A stretch of DNA of 40,330 nt from contig CAMHNI010000032.1 in assembly GCA_946186505.1 (NCBI GenBank), forward strand, positions 1 through 40,330, in the 5' to 3' direction. This document shows, in pieces, positions 8,435 through 17,407 of the stretch; the stretch's first letter is position 1; each line of letters begins with the position of its first letter. The notes under the pieces are model-generated. The model made no database searches, was not told the origin of the DNA, and worked only from the letters and a program-made list of their open reading frames with translations. The DNA is from an uncultured Prevotellaceae bacterium (GTDB taxonomy: Bacteria > Bacteroidota > Bacteroidia > Bacteroidales > Bacteroidaceae). The position numbers and the translations under genes are program-made.

Positions 8435-8442
8435 TATCTTTG
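8435..8442 (+). promoter_or_regulatory. Bacteroidetes -7 promoter box for the NusG-like gene
   Basis: TATCTTTG matches the Bacteroidetes primary sigma -7 element TAnnTTTG, about 55 bp before the ATG of the UpxY-like gene. I see no clear -33 TTTG. It is the only convincing promoter for the plus-strand island at its left end. Confidence 0.55.
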
Positions 8443-8497
8443 CATCGTTATAACAACGTAGAGTTGAAGTCATAAAGCGACTGAAGACCAGAGTGAT

Positions 8498-9100
8498 ATG
8501 ATGACGACGAAAGAAACGGGAAGTGAATCGGGACGCGACACAAGGATGTGTGGTGACCCCAAGACGTGGTTTCCGATGAGGGTGACGTATCAGCGGGAGA
8601 TGAAGGTGAAGGCGGAGCTGGACCGGCTGGGAATCGAGAACTTTGTGCCGATGAGGTATAAGGTGGTGGAATCGCAGAATGACGGGGATATGGAACTGCG
8701 GAGGGTGCTGGTGCCTGCTATCAGTAACCTGATTTTTGTGCGGTCGACACAGGAGCGGTTGAGCGAGCTGAAGAGGAGGAACGAGGTGCTGGAGCCGCTG
8801 AGGTATATGATGGACTATACGGCCTCCCAGGAACACGCCATTATGACGGTGGCGGACGGAGAGATGGAGAATTTTATGCGGGTGGCTTCGCGGACTGACG
8901 ACAGCGTGATATTTCTGGACAACGAGACGGTTGTGGGGAAGGAAGGCAAGTGCGTGGAGATTATGGGCGGCGCGTTTGAGGGCGTGACGGGTGTGATAAG
9001 GAGAGTGAAGAGGTGTAAGAGGGTTGTAGTGGAGATAGATGGTGTGGCGAGCGTGGCGATAGCGTGGGTGCCGGCGGGGATGCTGAAGGAGATTGGTTAG
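8498..9100 (+). CDS. UpxY-type NusG paralogue (specialised transcription antiterminator)
   Basis: A 200-residue NusG-family protein. After a polar N-terminal tail (about 25 residues), the NGN domain begins with TWFPMRVTYQREMKVKAELD and ENFVPMRY and includes NLIFVRST. The C-terminus has a KOW domain (GGAFEGVTGVIRRVKRCKRV, about residues 150-170) and ends AWVPAGMLKEIG. Specialised NusG paralogues such as UpxY in Bacteroides bind polymerase at one locus and allow readthrough of long operons, classically capsule loci. Here the downstream genes are not capsule genes but a defence island starting 25 bp later. The gene is visibly GC-richer than what follows, suggesting a separate origin. Confidence 0.85.
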   Translation: MMTTKETGSESGRDTRMCGDPKTWFPMRVTYQREMKVKAELDRLGIENFVPMRYKVVESQNDGDMELRRVLVPAISNLIFVRSTQERLSELKRRNEVLEPLRYMMDYTASQEHAIMTVADGEMENFMRVASRTDDSVIFLDNETVVGKEGKCVEIMGGAFEGVTGVIRRVKRCKRVVVEIDGVASVAIAWVPAGMLKEIG

Positions 9101-9125
9101 ATGATTATGGGTTATAGACGTGGAA

Positions 9126-9857
9126 ATGGCTAAAATGAACGAAATATTTGTTGGCGTAAAAGAAATCGGTTATATTGAGACACAAATATCGAAATTGTGT
9201 GAAAAGTATAACAGCCGGAATGGTGTTGACTATATCCAGCAAAGAGCTCTGTTTAGAAATTATTGTCATGATACAATCACCGTTTTCGAAGATTGCTTTG
9301 AAACGTCAATGTTGGGCATGCAACGTTGTGTGAATAAGGTAAAAGCATATCAAACCAAAGATGATTTGGATATAAGAATTGCACAGTTGGATATCGTGGA
9401 GATGCTTTGTGAACTAAAGGATATCGTCAGAACAATGGTGCCTATTAAAGATTTGCCATCATGTAAGAAACTGACAGAATTGTCAGCTGAAGACATCGTG
9501 TCTAAAGCCAAAGACTTGGTGAAGAACGATTTCGTTAAGGCTGCTATTGGAGTGTATCTTCTTGGTTCTAAGGTAAATGATGTGGTTACGATTGGAGATG
9601 TGAAAGGCTATTATAGTGAACGCTTGGCTCAGTTGAATAGTGAGATACGAACAAAGGGTAGGTTGATAAGCCCTATTGAACAATTCTTACTGGACAAATT
9701 CAATGCGGAGATTGGCTATTGTAATATTGCCTTGCTTAAAGCAGGAATAGGTGCAGTGGAAGAATTAAAAGGGTTGGTAGAGATTGGGAAAAAGCATATT
9801 GAAAAGTTTGATAAGGAATATCGGAGTACAGCTTGTTCTGAGCGGGTGTGCTTGTAG
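9126..9857 (+). CDS. Uncharacterised helical protein
   Basis: A 243-residue protein predicted by eye to be mostly alpha-helical, with no signal peptide and no membrane segment. The N-terminal half is rich in Cys and charged residues (KLCEKYNSR, FRNYCHDTITVFEDCFETS); the C-terminal half contains PIEQFLLDKFNAEIGYC and ends with Lys/Glu-rich helices. I recognise no catalytic motif or family. A GTG six bases earlier and an ATG nine bases later are alternative starts. It lies 25 bp after the NusG paralogue, the position held by UpxZ in capsule loci, but I see no resemblance to UpxZ. It may be an accessory of the kinase system downstream, from which a 208-bp gap separates it. Confidence 0.7.
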   Translation: MAKMNEIFVGVKEIGYIETQISKLCEKYNSRNGVDYIQQRALFRNYCHDTITVFEDCFETSMLGMQRCVNKVKAYQTKDDLDIRIAQLDIVEMLCELKDIVRTMVPIKDLPSCKKLTELSAEDIVSKAKDLVKNDFVKAAIGVYLLGSKVNDVVTIGDVKGYYSERLAQLNSEIRTKGRLISPIEQFLLDKFNAEIGYCNIALLKAGIGAVEELKGLVEIGKKHIEKFDKEYRSTACSERVCL

Positions 9858-10065
9858 ATAATGTGGGGTATGTTTAGGGTTTTGTGCCGAGGTGGGGAAG
9901 GAACCACAGGGTGGAGGTGCGGAATAATGGATTTATGGAGATGAAGGGATAGGAGATTGTCGAAGGAATGTGGCAGTTTGCCAGGTTCCTCTTTGTGCCT
10001 CAATGGAGACGAAAGAGGAAGGATAACTTTTGTGGTTAATTGTTAATTTAGAAAAATATAATATT
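9858..10065 (+). other. Intergenic region with repeat element copy A and possible promoter
   Basis: No gene is visible. Roughly 9936-10024 is a diverged copy of an element also found at 14896-15006; the shared core is GGGATAGGAGATTGT (9946-9960) followed by YGAAGG and a TGGC six bases later. Within it lies a 9-bp perfect inverted repeat TTCCTCTTT/AAAGAGGAA with a 17-nt loop. Just after, TAACTTTTG (10024-10032) resembles a -7 box with one extra T, so a second promoter for the kinase gene is possible. Confidence 0.5.
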
Positions 10066-12228
10066 ATGTCTATTATAGAGAATTACAAAGTAAGGACTAA
10101 TTCACATATCATCAATTTGCTGGGTGACGAATTGATAGGTAGTGACAGTCTTGCATTGTTTGAGATTGTGAAGAACTCATACGATGCAGATGCCAACGTG
10201 GTTACTATCAACCTGAATAATCTATTCAGTGAGAATAGAAGCATTGTTATAGAGGATGATGGTAACGGCATGACTCCAGAAGTTATTGCAAATGCGTGGC
10301 TTACCATTGGCACTGACTATAAGAGAAAATCAGTAAAGGTAAGCCCAGTACTTCATAGGACGTCGCTTGGAAACAAAGGTGTTGGCAGACTGGCGGTACA
10401 CCGACTGGCAAATAGGATAATGCTTGAAACCCAACCACGTGGATGCAGCATAGGTTCACGATTAAGGATAGACTGGGATGACCTCATCAGTTCGAGTAAA
10501 GAAGTTGAAGGTCTTTCCGTAGATGTTGAGAATAATATACTGGATGTGTTGGAAGGTAGAAATGGGACGAGGATAACCCTAACACAACTGCGCGAAGAGA
10601 ACTGGACGAAGAGCAAGGTGACGCAAATGGTTAGGAAACTACAGAATATCATCAATCCCTTTGCACCTTCAGATTTGTTCCAGATTGTAATTAAATCCAA
10701 TATTTATCAGGTGCAGCAATGGATAAATAGTGTAAGAACTCCTGTTGAAACATTGAATGACAGCCTCTATCAATACTCCTTTTCATTGGAAAAGAGTAAT
10801 AAAGAAAATGGCCTGACACGGTTCTCATGGCATTATCGATTTAACCCTAAGAACTTCCCTCCCAGTTCAGAAATTGAGCCAAGAGATGATAGCAGGGTAG
10901 AGGAATTGCTGATAAATGGCAACTTGTTCCACGAGATAGATATGACGTCTAAGGACAAAATGTTGTTACGTGACAGCGACCTTGACGGCATTGAGACTAT
11001 ATCAGGTACTTTTTATGCATTTAATCTTGATGGTAAAATCATAGATTTATCATACGGCTCAGGTAATAGGGGTAAGATAAAAGACTTTGTCTCTGAATAT
11101 GCTGGTGTAAGAGTGTTCCGAGATGGTATAAGGGTTTATAACTATGGAGAGCCTGCTGATGACTGGCTATATTTGGACCAGGCAAAAACCAAGCGAATGG
11201 GTAGCCACTTTGCGAAAGGGCAAACTATAGGTGCAATCAATCTGTCATTGAAAGAGACGAAAGACACACTTGTTGAAAAAACAAATCGCGAGGGGTTTAT
11301 AGAAAATAAATGTTTCGAACGATTGGTAGCCATAGTTCAGACTGTATTCAGTCATTTTGAAAGACTTTCCATCAAAGACAGAGAGAAAATTAATGCTTAT
11401 CAGCATGACACTGTGGCTCAGCGTAAAATCGGCTTTTCGGAAACTGTAGACCAATTGGAGGAATCTATTAAGAAGTTGAAACTGGAGCACCAATTGGGCG
11501 GTTTGGTGAAAAAAGTGCGCAGGGACTACGACGATATGCGCGACGTAATGTTGAATTCTGGCATGAATGGTTTGAACCTTACTGTCGTATTCCATGAAGT
11601 GAGCCGAGAAATGGCCTTTATTGGTAAAGACGTAACCAAAAAAGATTGTGATATAGAAAGTATTCGTAAAAGGATTGAGGATTTGAATGACTTGATAGAG
11701 AAGTTTATGCCGATGCTTAAGCAGACTCGAAAGATTACACTTAACGCATCAATCCTTGCCGAAAGAGTTGTGGCTATCCACAAAAACAGGTTTTCATATC
11801 ATCAAATTGATTTTGAATGCCCTATAATGGAAAATAAAGAGAAAGACTTTAAAGTGTATGGAGTAGGGGGCTTGTTGCTGAATGCTCTATCCAACATAGT
11901 AGATAATGCCATATATTGGTCGTGTGAAAATGCGGAAAGAGTAGGAAATGGATATAAACCTTCTATTTTGCTTTCAACGGATCTTAAGACATTTGACGGG
12001 CCGGCGTTGATAGTTGCTGATAATGGCGCAGGATTTAAAATGGAAGAGGAAGAAATGATACTTCCATTCAGGACCTTGAAACCTACGAGCATGGGAGTCG
12101 GGCTATATTATGTGAGTTTGGTGATGAGCATGGTTGGAGGTAAGCTTATCTTCACAAATGGTAAAGAATTGGAACTACCAGAAAAGTATTCTGGTGCGTG
12201 TGTGGCTCTTGTGTTTCCTAAAAATTGA
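10066..12228 (+). CDS. Dual-ATPase sensor kinase: N-terminal GHKL/MORC-like plus C-terminal histidine-kinase domain
   Basis: A 720-residue cytoplasmic protein with two separate GHKL ATP-binding modules. The N-terminal one has an N-box EIVKNSYDAD (residues 33-42), a G1 box DDGNGM (64-69) and a G2 box GNKGVGRLA (from 102), as in Hsp90/MutL/MORC-type ATPases. The C-terminal one has NIVDNA (610-615), DNGAGF (652-657) and GVGLYYV (677-683), as in histidine kinases. Before it, a helical region contains FHEVSREM, whose His510-Glu pair looks like a phosphoacceptor motif. There are no membrane helices. The start is the ATG of MSIIENYKV; an in-frame TTG 36 bases earlier is less likely. The receiver gene follows immediately, so phosphotransfer is the obvious hypothesis. 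Neither substrate nor trigger can be inferred. Confidence 0.8.
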   Translation: MSIIENYKVRTNSHIINLLGDELIGSDSLALFEIVKNSYDADANVVTINLNNLFSENRSIVIEDDGNGMTPEVIANAWLTIGTDYKRKSVKVSPVLHRTSLGNKGVGRLAVHRLANRIMLETQPRGCSIGSRLRIDWDDLISSSKEVEGLSVDVENNILDVLEGRNGTRITLTQLREENWTKSKVTQMVRKLQNIINPFAPSDLFQIVIKSNIYQVQQWINSVRTPVETLNDSLYQYSFSLEKSNKENGLTRFSWHYRFNPKNFPPSSEIEPRDDSRVEELLINGNLFHEIDMTSKDKMLLRDSDLDGIETISGTFYAFNLDGKIIDLSYGSGNRGKIKDFVSEYAGVRVFRDGIRVYNYGEPADDWLYLDQAKTKRMGSHFAKGQTIGAINLSLKETKDTLVEKTNREGFIENKCFERLVAIVQTVFSHFERLSIKDREKINAYQHDTVAQRKIGFSETVDQLEESIKKLKLEHQLGGLVKKVRRDYDDMRDVMLNSGMNGLNLTVVFHEVSREMAFIGKDVTKKDCDIESIRKRIEDLNDLIEKFMPMLKQTRKITLNASILAERVVAIHKNRFSYHQIDFECPIMENKEKDFKVYGVGGLLLNALSNIVDNAIYWSCENAERVGNGYKPSILLSTDLKTFDGPALIVADNGAGFKMEEEEMILPFRTLKPTSMGVGLYYVSLVMSMVGGKLIFTNGKELELPEKYSGACVALVFPKN

Positions 12229-12233
12229 AAGAT

Positions 12234-13553
12234 ATGTTAGCAGAGAATAATAGTATCGTCCTTGTAGATGATAATGAAAATGATATAAAGCGTCTATCCT
12301 CCATTTTTGCTGATAGGGGTATTGGGTGTAGGACTTTCCAATATGACGGAATTTCCTTTCCTGACGAACCTCTTACGGGTGTGAGGATGGTTTTTATGGA
12401 TATGAACCTGTCTAATAGTGGTGATACGAACAGTCAGTTTGCTGTTCTGGAGGACGCTTTGCGAAAATATGTGTCAAAGGAAAACTATTTCGTGTTGGTG
12501 TTTTGGACAACACATGTAGGCGACATAGATAATTTCAAGGCATTTGTTAACAGAGATGGAGCAGCCGAAGAAGTGCCCAAGCCAATGCTTGTAGTACCAT
12601 TAGACAAAGCGCAGTTTGTTGATAATCAGAATGCTTTGGAATACAAACTATCCCAGATTTTTGAAGAAAGGCTGGTGAAATGTCTTTTGTCATTTGACGA
12701 AGAAATTCAGAAGGCTGCCAATAAATGCTTGATGGATATAGTGAAGTTGGCACCATTTGATGACAGTTGGGGAGAAAATACGATTTTTGATGCCAATGTT
12801 CGTAAACTGTTCACCAAGATAGCCATTGAATTTTCTGGATTGCAACCAGCAAAGGATAATCCGGACAAAGCCATCAAAGAAGTTATGGCACCATCGTTTT
12901 TGTATGATCTGACAGAGCTGAATCAAGATACATGGAAAACATTTCTCGATATGACAGCAAAATCTGATGATGAACTTAAAGCACTAACTTTCACAGGTGA
13001 TAATACACCCGCCAGGCTCAATACAATTCTAAATATTGACCCATCGACGGCAGATGCAGAAGCAAGAGGTAGTGTGAGAAAGATGAAATTGGATGAAGAT
13101 GGGAAGAACTATTTCCAGAATGCCTTTGCAGTAACAGTGGAGGAATTCATTAAGACAAAGATGGTGAGCACAACCAATGATTGTTTTGTTAACGAAGCTA
13201 CAATTATTGCGGTTGAAATCAGTGCAGCTTGCGACTATTCAAATGATAAACCAAGACTTCATCGCTATATGCTCGGAATCATAAGCAAACGCAAAGATTT
13301 CAACGATCATGTCAGCAAAACCAGAACTAGGCAGATTGGAGATCATCTTTTGATAGTGCCCTTTGACTTTATCTATAACGGTGAAGTTTACTGCATGGTA
13401 TTTAATCTGAATTATACATTTAATGAGGAAGCCACAGAACTATTCGGGAAGTTAGACGACAAGATATTCGGACTGAAGAGTGAATTCATGAATTCTATTA
13501 GTGATTGCTTTGCTAAGCATATATCGAGGATAGGATACGCATTTTTCAAGTAA
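12234..13553 (+). CDS. Receiver-domain (response-regulator-like) protein with large unknown C-terminal domain
   Basis: A 439-residue protein whose first 120 residues look like a receiver domain: acidic pair VLVDDNEND (Asp12, Asp13), phosphoacceptor FMDMN (Asp56) and a beta strand with Thr in VLVFWTTHVGD. The remaining 300 residues match no output domain I know: no helix-turn-helix, no GGDEF and no nuclease motif. The region includes helical segments and a beta-rich end (YNGEVYCMVFNLNYTF). The ATG lies 5 bp after the kinase stop; a TTG inside the kinase stop region is the alternative start. Position and domain make it the probable phosphorylation partner of the kinase, perhaps relaying to the lipase 25 bp downstream. 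Confidence 0.72.
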   Translation: MLAENNSIVLVDDNENDIKRLSSIFADRGIGCRTFQYDGISFPDEPLTGVRMVFMDMNLSNSGDTNSQFAVLEDALRKYVSKENYFVLVFWTTHVGDIDNFKAFVNRDGAAEEVPKPMLVVPLDKAQFVDNQNALEYKLSQIFEERLVKCLLSFDEEIQKAANKCLMDIVKLAPFDDSWGENTIFDANVRKLFTKIAIEFSGLQPAKDNPDKAIKEVMAPSFLYDLTELNQDTWKTFLDMTAKSDDELKALTFTGDNTPARLNTILNIDPSTADAEARGSVRKMKLDEDGKNYFQNAFAVTVEEFIKTKMVSTTNDCFVNEATIIAVEISAACDYSNDKPRLHRYMLGIISKRKDFNDHVSKTRTRQIGDHLLIVPFDFIYNGEVYCMVFNLNYTFNEEATELFGKLDDKIFGLKSEFMNSISDCFAKHISRIGYAFFK

Positions 13554-13578
13554 ACTGATAAGGAAAGGGGACGTAGAA

Positions 13579-14871
13579 ATGGAAGAAAATGGAACGAAGT
13601 TTACTGTAGGACGGATAGAAGACCTTGAGAACCTGAAAAATGATGGTTTTGAGGAAATCTATTTGAACCTGACAATGTTTGCCGATCAGATAGATGAAGA
13701 ATTTGAATCCATTTTTACGGCTATCTATAAGAAAGGTCTTGAAAACGTTGAATTGTCAACTTACGAGGTTCATCAATATAGTGAGTACAGAGATTATTAT
13801 CTGATGTTTGTCCGTGAATTCAGTAGAATCCTTAACAGGAGTACAGCGTATAATATAGTTCAGTTTTACGAAGTAGATATAGATCATTTTATTCAGCAGG
13901 CGCAGCAACTGGCGGTATTTACTTATTTGAGGACTAATTCAAAACTCAGGCAGATGCAGCAGTTCTGCATAATGCGTAAGGTGACAGACTTTATCTATCA
14001 TCTGTATCTTTCGTTTGTGAATAGAAATCTGCCGGTATTCAGTTATATGCAGGAAGGAGCTAGGTGTCTAGGCTATACAGACAAGATGTTGTTTGGCAAG
14101 ATGTATAGTGCTATGAAGGAAAAGAACAAATTGCATATAGCAACGACAATTCTCAATGGACTTTTTGGCGGGAACGCAACGTACCCACCCTGTTTATTTA
14201 AGAAGAAAGGTGCTGGTGAGGAGATAGCAGCAGCTGACTATCCCTATACTTTTGCGTGTGAGGGTAAGAAACCGATAAAGATTGAACCCGTTGTGGTACA
14301 TGGGAATCTGCAAAAAGTATATAGCACTTGTGATTGTAGAATCAAGTTAGGACTTGGTGAACAAGCTGCGCTATTCAAGATGGATGGAAGGGAAGACTTG
14401 GTGATATTGTCGTATGCAGGTACAGAGCCGCGATTGAGTACCAGACGCTTTCATAATCTGATGACGGATGCCGCTCAGATATTTTACGGGCCAGAGACTA
14501 CATACCTTGCCGCTGTGGGTTTGCTGTTGGAATTGAGACGTGAAGTGGCGGAGAACATCAAGGTTGTGGGACATTCGTTAGGAGGCGGATTGATGCAATA
14601 TGCCGTTACGGCTGTGGGAGATGACAGAATCTATGGCATGGGGTTTAATTCTGCGGGACTTTCAACGTATTCCAGGAAGACGCTGGGTATGAGTAGAATT
14701 CAGAAAGGAGAAAGAAAGATACAACACCTATGCGCTGACACAGACTATATATCACCCATAGGCCAGCAGATAGGCACCGTGTTGCATGTGAGTACAGGGG
14801 TTAAGCTGTCGCATGCGTTGGACGACTTGAATAAGACGATTAATGGTGAGTTGATGGGGTGTGAGGTATAG
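13579..14871 (+). CDS. Class-3 lipase-like alpha/beta hydrolase (candidate effector)
   Basis: A 430-residue protein. The C-terminal 170 residues form a lipase_3-type hydrolase: strand LVILSYAGTEP, the oxyanion/helix region, the nucleophile elbow VVGHSLGGGL with Ser333, a likely Asp at 387 or 389 in CADTDY, and His412 in KLSHAL. The first 200 residues are helical with aromatic-rich segments (YRDYYLMFVREF, FIYHLYLSF) and unknown role. There is no signal peptide, so it acts in the cytoplasm or on the inner leaflet. Phospholipases are known abortive-infection effectors in other systems. Following a kinase and a receiver protein, this is a reasonable membrane-damaging effector, but that role is inference. 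Confidence 0.75.
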   Translation: MEENGTKFTVGRIEDLENLKNDGFEEIYLNLTMFADQIDEEFESIFTAIYKKGLENVELSTYEVHQYSEYRDYYLMFVREFSRILNRSTAYNIVQFYEVDIDHFIQQAQQLAVFTYLRTNSKLRQMQQFCIMRKVTDFIYHLYLSFVNRNLPVFSYMQEGARCLGYTDKMLFGKMYSAMKEKNKLHIATTILNGLFGGNATYPPCLFKKKGAGEEIAAADYPYTFACEGKKPIKIEPVVVHGNLQKVYSTCDCRIKLGLGEQAALFKMDGREDLVILSYAGTEPRLSTRRFHNLMTDAAQIFYGPETTYLAAVGLLLELRREVAENIKVVGHSLGGGLMQYAVTAVGDDRIYGMGFNSAGLSTYSRKTLGMSRIQKGERKIQHLCADTDYISPIGQQIGTVLHVSTGVKLSHALDDLNKTINGELMGCEV

Positions 14872-15091
14872 AAAGATTGTGAAGATATGAAAAAATGGCA
14901 TGAGATAAAGGGATAGGAGATTGTTGAAGGGGTATGGCTGATGAGGCTGTGCCCTTTTATGCCTTAATCAAGGATGGAACAATGGAGATGAGCTGAGAGA
15001 GGAGATAAAGTCGCATGATGGCACTACGGCATGACGGGTTGTTTTTGGAACGGAACGAGGAAAATGATTATGTAACAATAAGAGATTGACG
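14872..15091 (+). other. Intergenic region with repeat element copy B
   Basis: No gene is seen. The stretch at about 14896-15006 is a diverged second copy of the element at 9936-10024. It shares GGGATAGGAGATTGT (14910-14924), YGAAGG, TGGC, a TGCCT block, and an AATGGAGAYGA...GAGGA block, with about 17 extra bases in this copy. It separates the lipase from the Septu-like module. Confidence 0.5.
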
Positions 15092-17407
15092 ATGTTTAAA
15101 CTAATAGCGATAAGACCACTTAAGGGATGTAGAGACTCTGCTCTTAAATGTTTGAAGATAGGGCAATTGTACTACCTTTGTAATGATTATACAATTACGG
15201 AGGATGGTATCTCTATGCGGGACAACTACGTAAGGCCATTGCCTAAAGATTTCTTCTCATCGGGAAATGGCTCCCAACTACAAGTGAATATAGCTGCCAT
15301 TGTAGGAATGAACGGTGACGGCAAGAGTAGTTTGGTGGAATTGATTATGCGACTTGTCAATAACTGTGCAAAACATTACAATCTGACGGACAAGGATAAC
15401 TTGTTGCGAGTAGAAAATATTAAGGCTGAACTCTTTTATGAAATAGACAATGTGGTATACTGTATCAGGGAAAGTAAGGAAGATAACTATACAAGCCTTC
15501 TGAGATATGCTGATATAAGAGACCATAGTGTAAGACAATGGAAGAAACTGATGACACCTGTAAAAGGTGTAAGTAAACTGAATGAAATATTCTATACCAT
15601 TGTTTCCAACTACTCACACTATGCTTATAATACAAATGATTTCAGAGAAGAATGGAACGAGAAGATACAAGTGGATGAGGAAAGTGAGAGGTGCTGGCTA
15701 CACTACCTGTTCCACAAGAATGACGGCTATCTGACACCAATCACCATACATCCTTTCCGTGATAAGGGAAATCTGGATATAAATAAGGAAACGGACTTGA
15801 CCATGCAAAGGCTAATCTCTCTCTATATTCAGGAACCCAGTCCCAAGGAGAACAAGGACTCTTTCAGACGTATAGGAGTGAAGGATGCAGAAATTCTTTG
15901 TCTGACGGATGCGGGCAGTTCGAAACTGCAAGAGAAAACCATTTTCCAGTATTTCAAGGACAGCAAAACAATGTCATTATTATCGGACACCGTCAACAAG
16001 ATAGAAGACTTGGTTAAAAACTATGATGACAAGATTGAGGCGGATTTGCGTGACAACAAATTGAAAGTCATTGAAATGTGCCTGGATTTGCTGACGGGTG
16101 AGAATGATGCTGTGTATAAAAAGTTTGTGGAAGGGTTCTTTGGATGGATAGGAAAAAAGAGAAAACTCTATTCGAGCAACAGCGATGTCAGATTGTTGCT
16201 GAACGCTATGTTGAAATTCAAGAATAATATTGGTGATGACCTTCCCTATCTCAGACTATCGCATAAATATAAGCGTTATGACAAATTGAATGTCAAGCAA
16301 TTGACCCGGTTGAGATATGTATATAATGTGATGCGGTGCTGGGGATTTCAACCGGAGATTATGCTAAAAGACTACAAAGAACTGACAGATGTGGAACTCT
16401 GTCAGCATTATATCGTCTATAAAACTATTGACATATGCCGAACCTATCCTAGATATAGGGATATGATGGATGAAGCAGAAAGTGGTTGGAACGGCAATAG
16501 TCTTGTGCTTCAAGAAGGTGTGATAGCCGATGCAATCGGTACGCTAAGGCAGGATAATTCACATGTGACTCTTAAAATACGACAGTGTCTTAACTACATG
16601 GAGGAGAGAGAGGAGAAGCAGGAAAATCCGTTTGAGGTGTTAGACCGAAAGACCACAGAAAAGAAACTGAGAGAAAAGTATAAAGATTGTTTTTTGGTGA
16701 AATTCGATGAGCTAAAATCTTATTACCAAGTGGATCCTTTTCCTTTGGACTTACTCCCACCACCAATCTATAAACAGGAGGTACTCTATCAGTCTTCAGG
16801 CAAAGAAGATGATTTTATGCCTTACAGATTCCTAAGTTCTGGAGAGAAACAACTGGTCAACAATCTTGGGGCAATCATCTACCATATCAGAAATATAGAT
16901 TCGGTATCGGTGGTGGGAAAGAAATACGAAAATCTCAACATACTGCTAGAGGAGATTGAATTGTATTTTCATCCAGACTATCAGAGGAAGATAGTGAAGA
17001 TGCTTTTGGACAAGATACATGCTATTAAGTTCAAGTCGGTTCAGCGGATAAACTTTGTCTTTGTCACCCACTCGCCTTTTATACTTTCGGACATACCGCT
17101 ATGCAATGTATTGTTCTTGAAAGAAGGAAAACCAAATGCGGAGATGATGCAAGAGAATACTTTCGGTGCTAATATTCACGGAATGCTGAGAAATGGATTC
17201 TTCCTACCTTCGCTTCCGATTGGAGAGTTTGCACATGAGAAGATAAATATGCTGTTTGAGCGTTTAAACGGATTTAAACTGGATGCTCGTGACCAAGAAC
17301 AAGCAGAATGGTTCTATTCCAATATTATGCGAGTGGGAGAGCCCTATCTCAGGGAACAGTTGATGAAGTTGTATAACATGCATTATCGTGTAGTTGCGTA
17401 TGATTGA
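15092..17407 (+). CDS. ptuA: Septu-like AAA/ABC-type ATPase (PtuA-like)
   Basis: A 771-residue SMC/OLD-like ATPase. Walker A GMNGDGKSS lies at residues 72-80. The long middle region is helical and Lys/Asp-rich. The C-terminal half has a signature-like LSSGEKQLVNNLG, Walker B LNILLEEIELYFHP, and the H-loop FVFVTHSPFILSD, as in AAA_15/AAA_21 proteins; no Toprim domain is visible. The start ATG (MFKLIAIRP) was chosen over a TTG two codons earlier. Its stop overlaps the HNH gene start by 8 bp. ATPase followed by HNH nuclease is the Septu (PtuA-PtuB) arrangement, which also serves as effector in some retrons. The protein is long for PtuA, so a related but distinct family is possible. Confidence 0.72.
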   Translation: MFKLIAIRPLKGCRDSALKCLKIGQLYYLCNDYTITEDGISMRDNYVRPLPKDFFSSGNGSQLQVNIAAIVGMNGDGKSSLVELIMRLVNNCAKHYNLTDKDNLLRVENIKAELFYEIDNVVYCIRESKEDNYTSLLRYADIRDHSVRQWKKLMTPVKGVSKLNEIFYTIVSNYSHYAYNTNDFREEWNEKIQVDEESERCWLHYLFHKNDGYLTPITIHPFRDKGNLDINKETDLTMQRLISLYIQEPSPKENKDSFRRIGVKDAEILCLTDAGSSKLQEKTIFQYFKDSKTMSLLSDTVNKIEDLVKNYDDKIEADLRDNKLKVIEMCLDLLTGENDAVYKKFVEGFFGWIGKKRKLYSSNSDVRLLLNAMLKFKNNIGDDLPYLRLSHKYKRYDKLNVKQLTRLRYVYNVMRCWGFQPEIMLKDYKELTDVELCQHYIVYKTIDICRTYPRYRDMMDEAESGWNGNSLVLQEGVIADAIGTLRQDNSHVTLKIRQCLNYMEEREEKQENPFEVLDRKTTEKKLREKYKDCFLVKFDELKSYYQVDPFPLDLLPPPIYKQEVLYQSSGKEDDFMPYRFLSSGEKQLVNNLGAIIYHIRNIDSVSVVGKKYENLNILLEEIELYFHPDYQRKIVKMLLDKIHAIKFKSVQRINFVFVTHSPFILSDIPLCNVLFLKEGKPNAEMMQENTFGANIHGMLRNGFFLPSLPIGEFAHEKINMLFERLNGFKLDARDQEQAEWFYSNIMRVGEPYLREQLMKLYNMHYRVVAYD

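Noticed and set aside
8393..8836. 147-codon reverse open frame over the NusG-like gene
   Set aside because: It is the antisense shadow of a well-supported NusG-family gene and has His/Pro-rich, non-protein-like composition.
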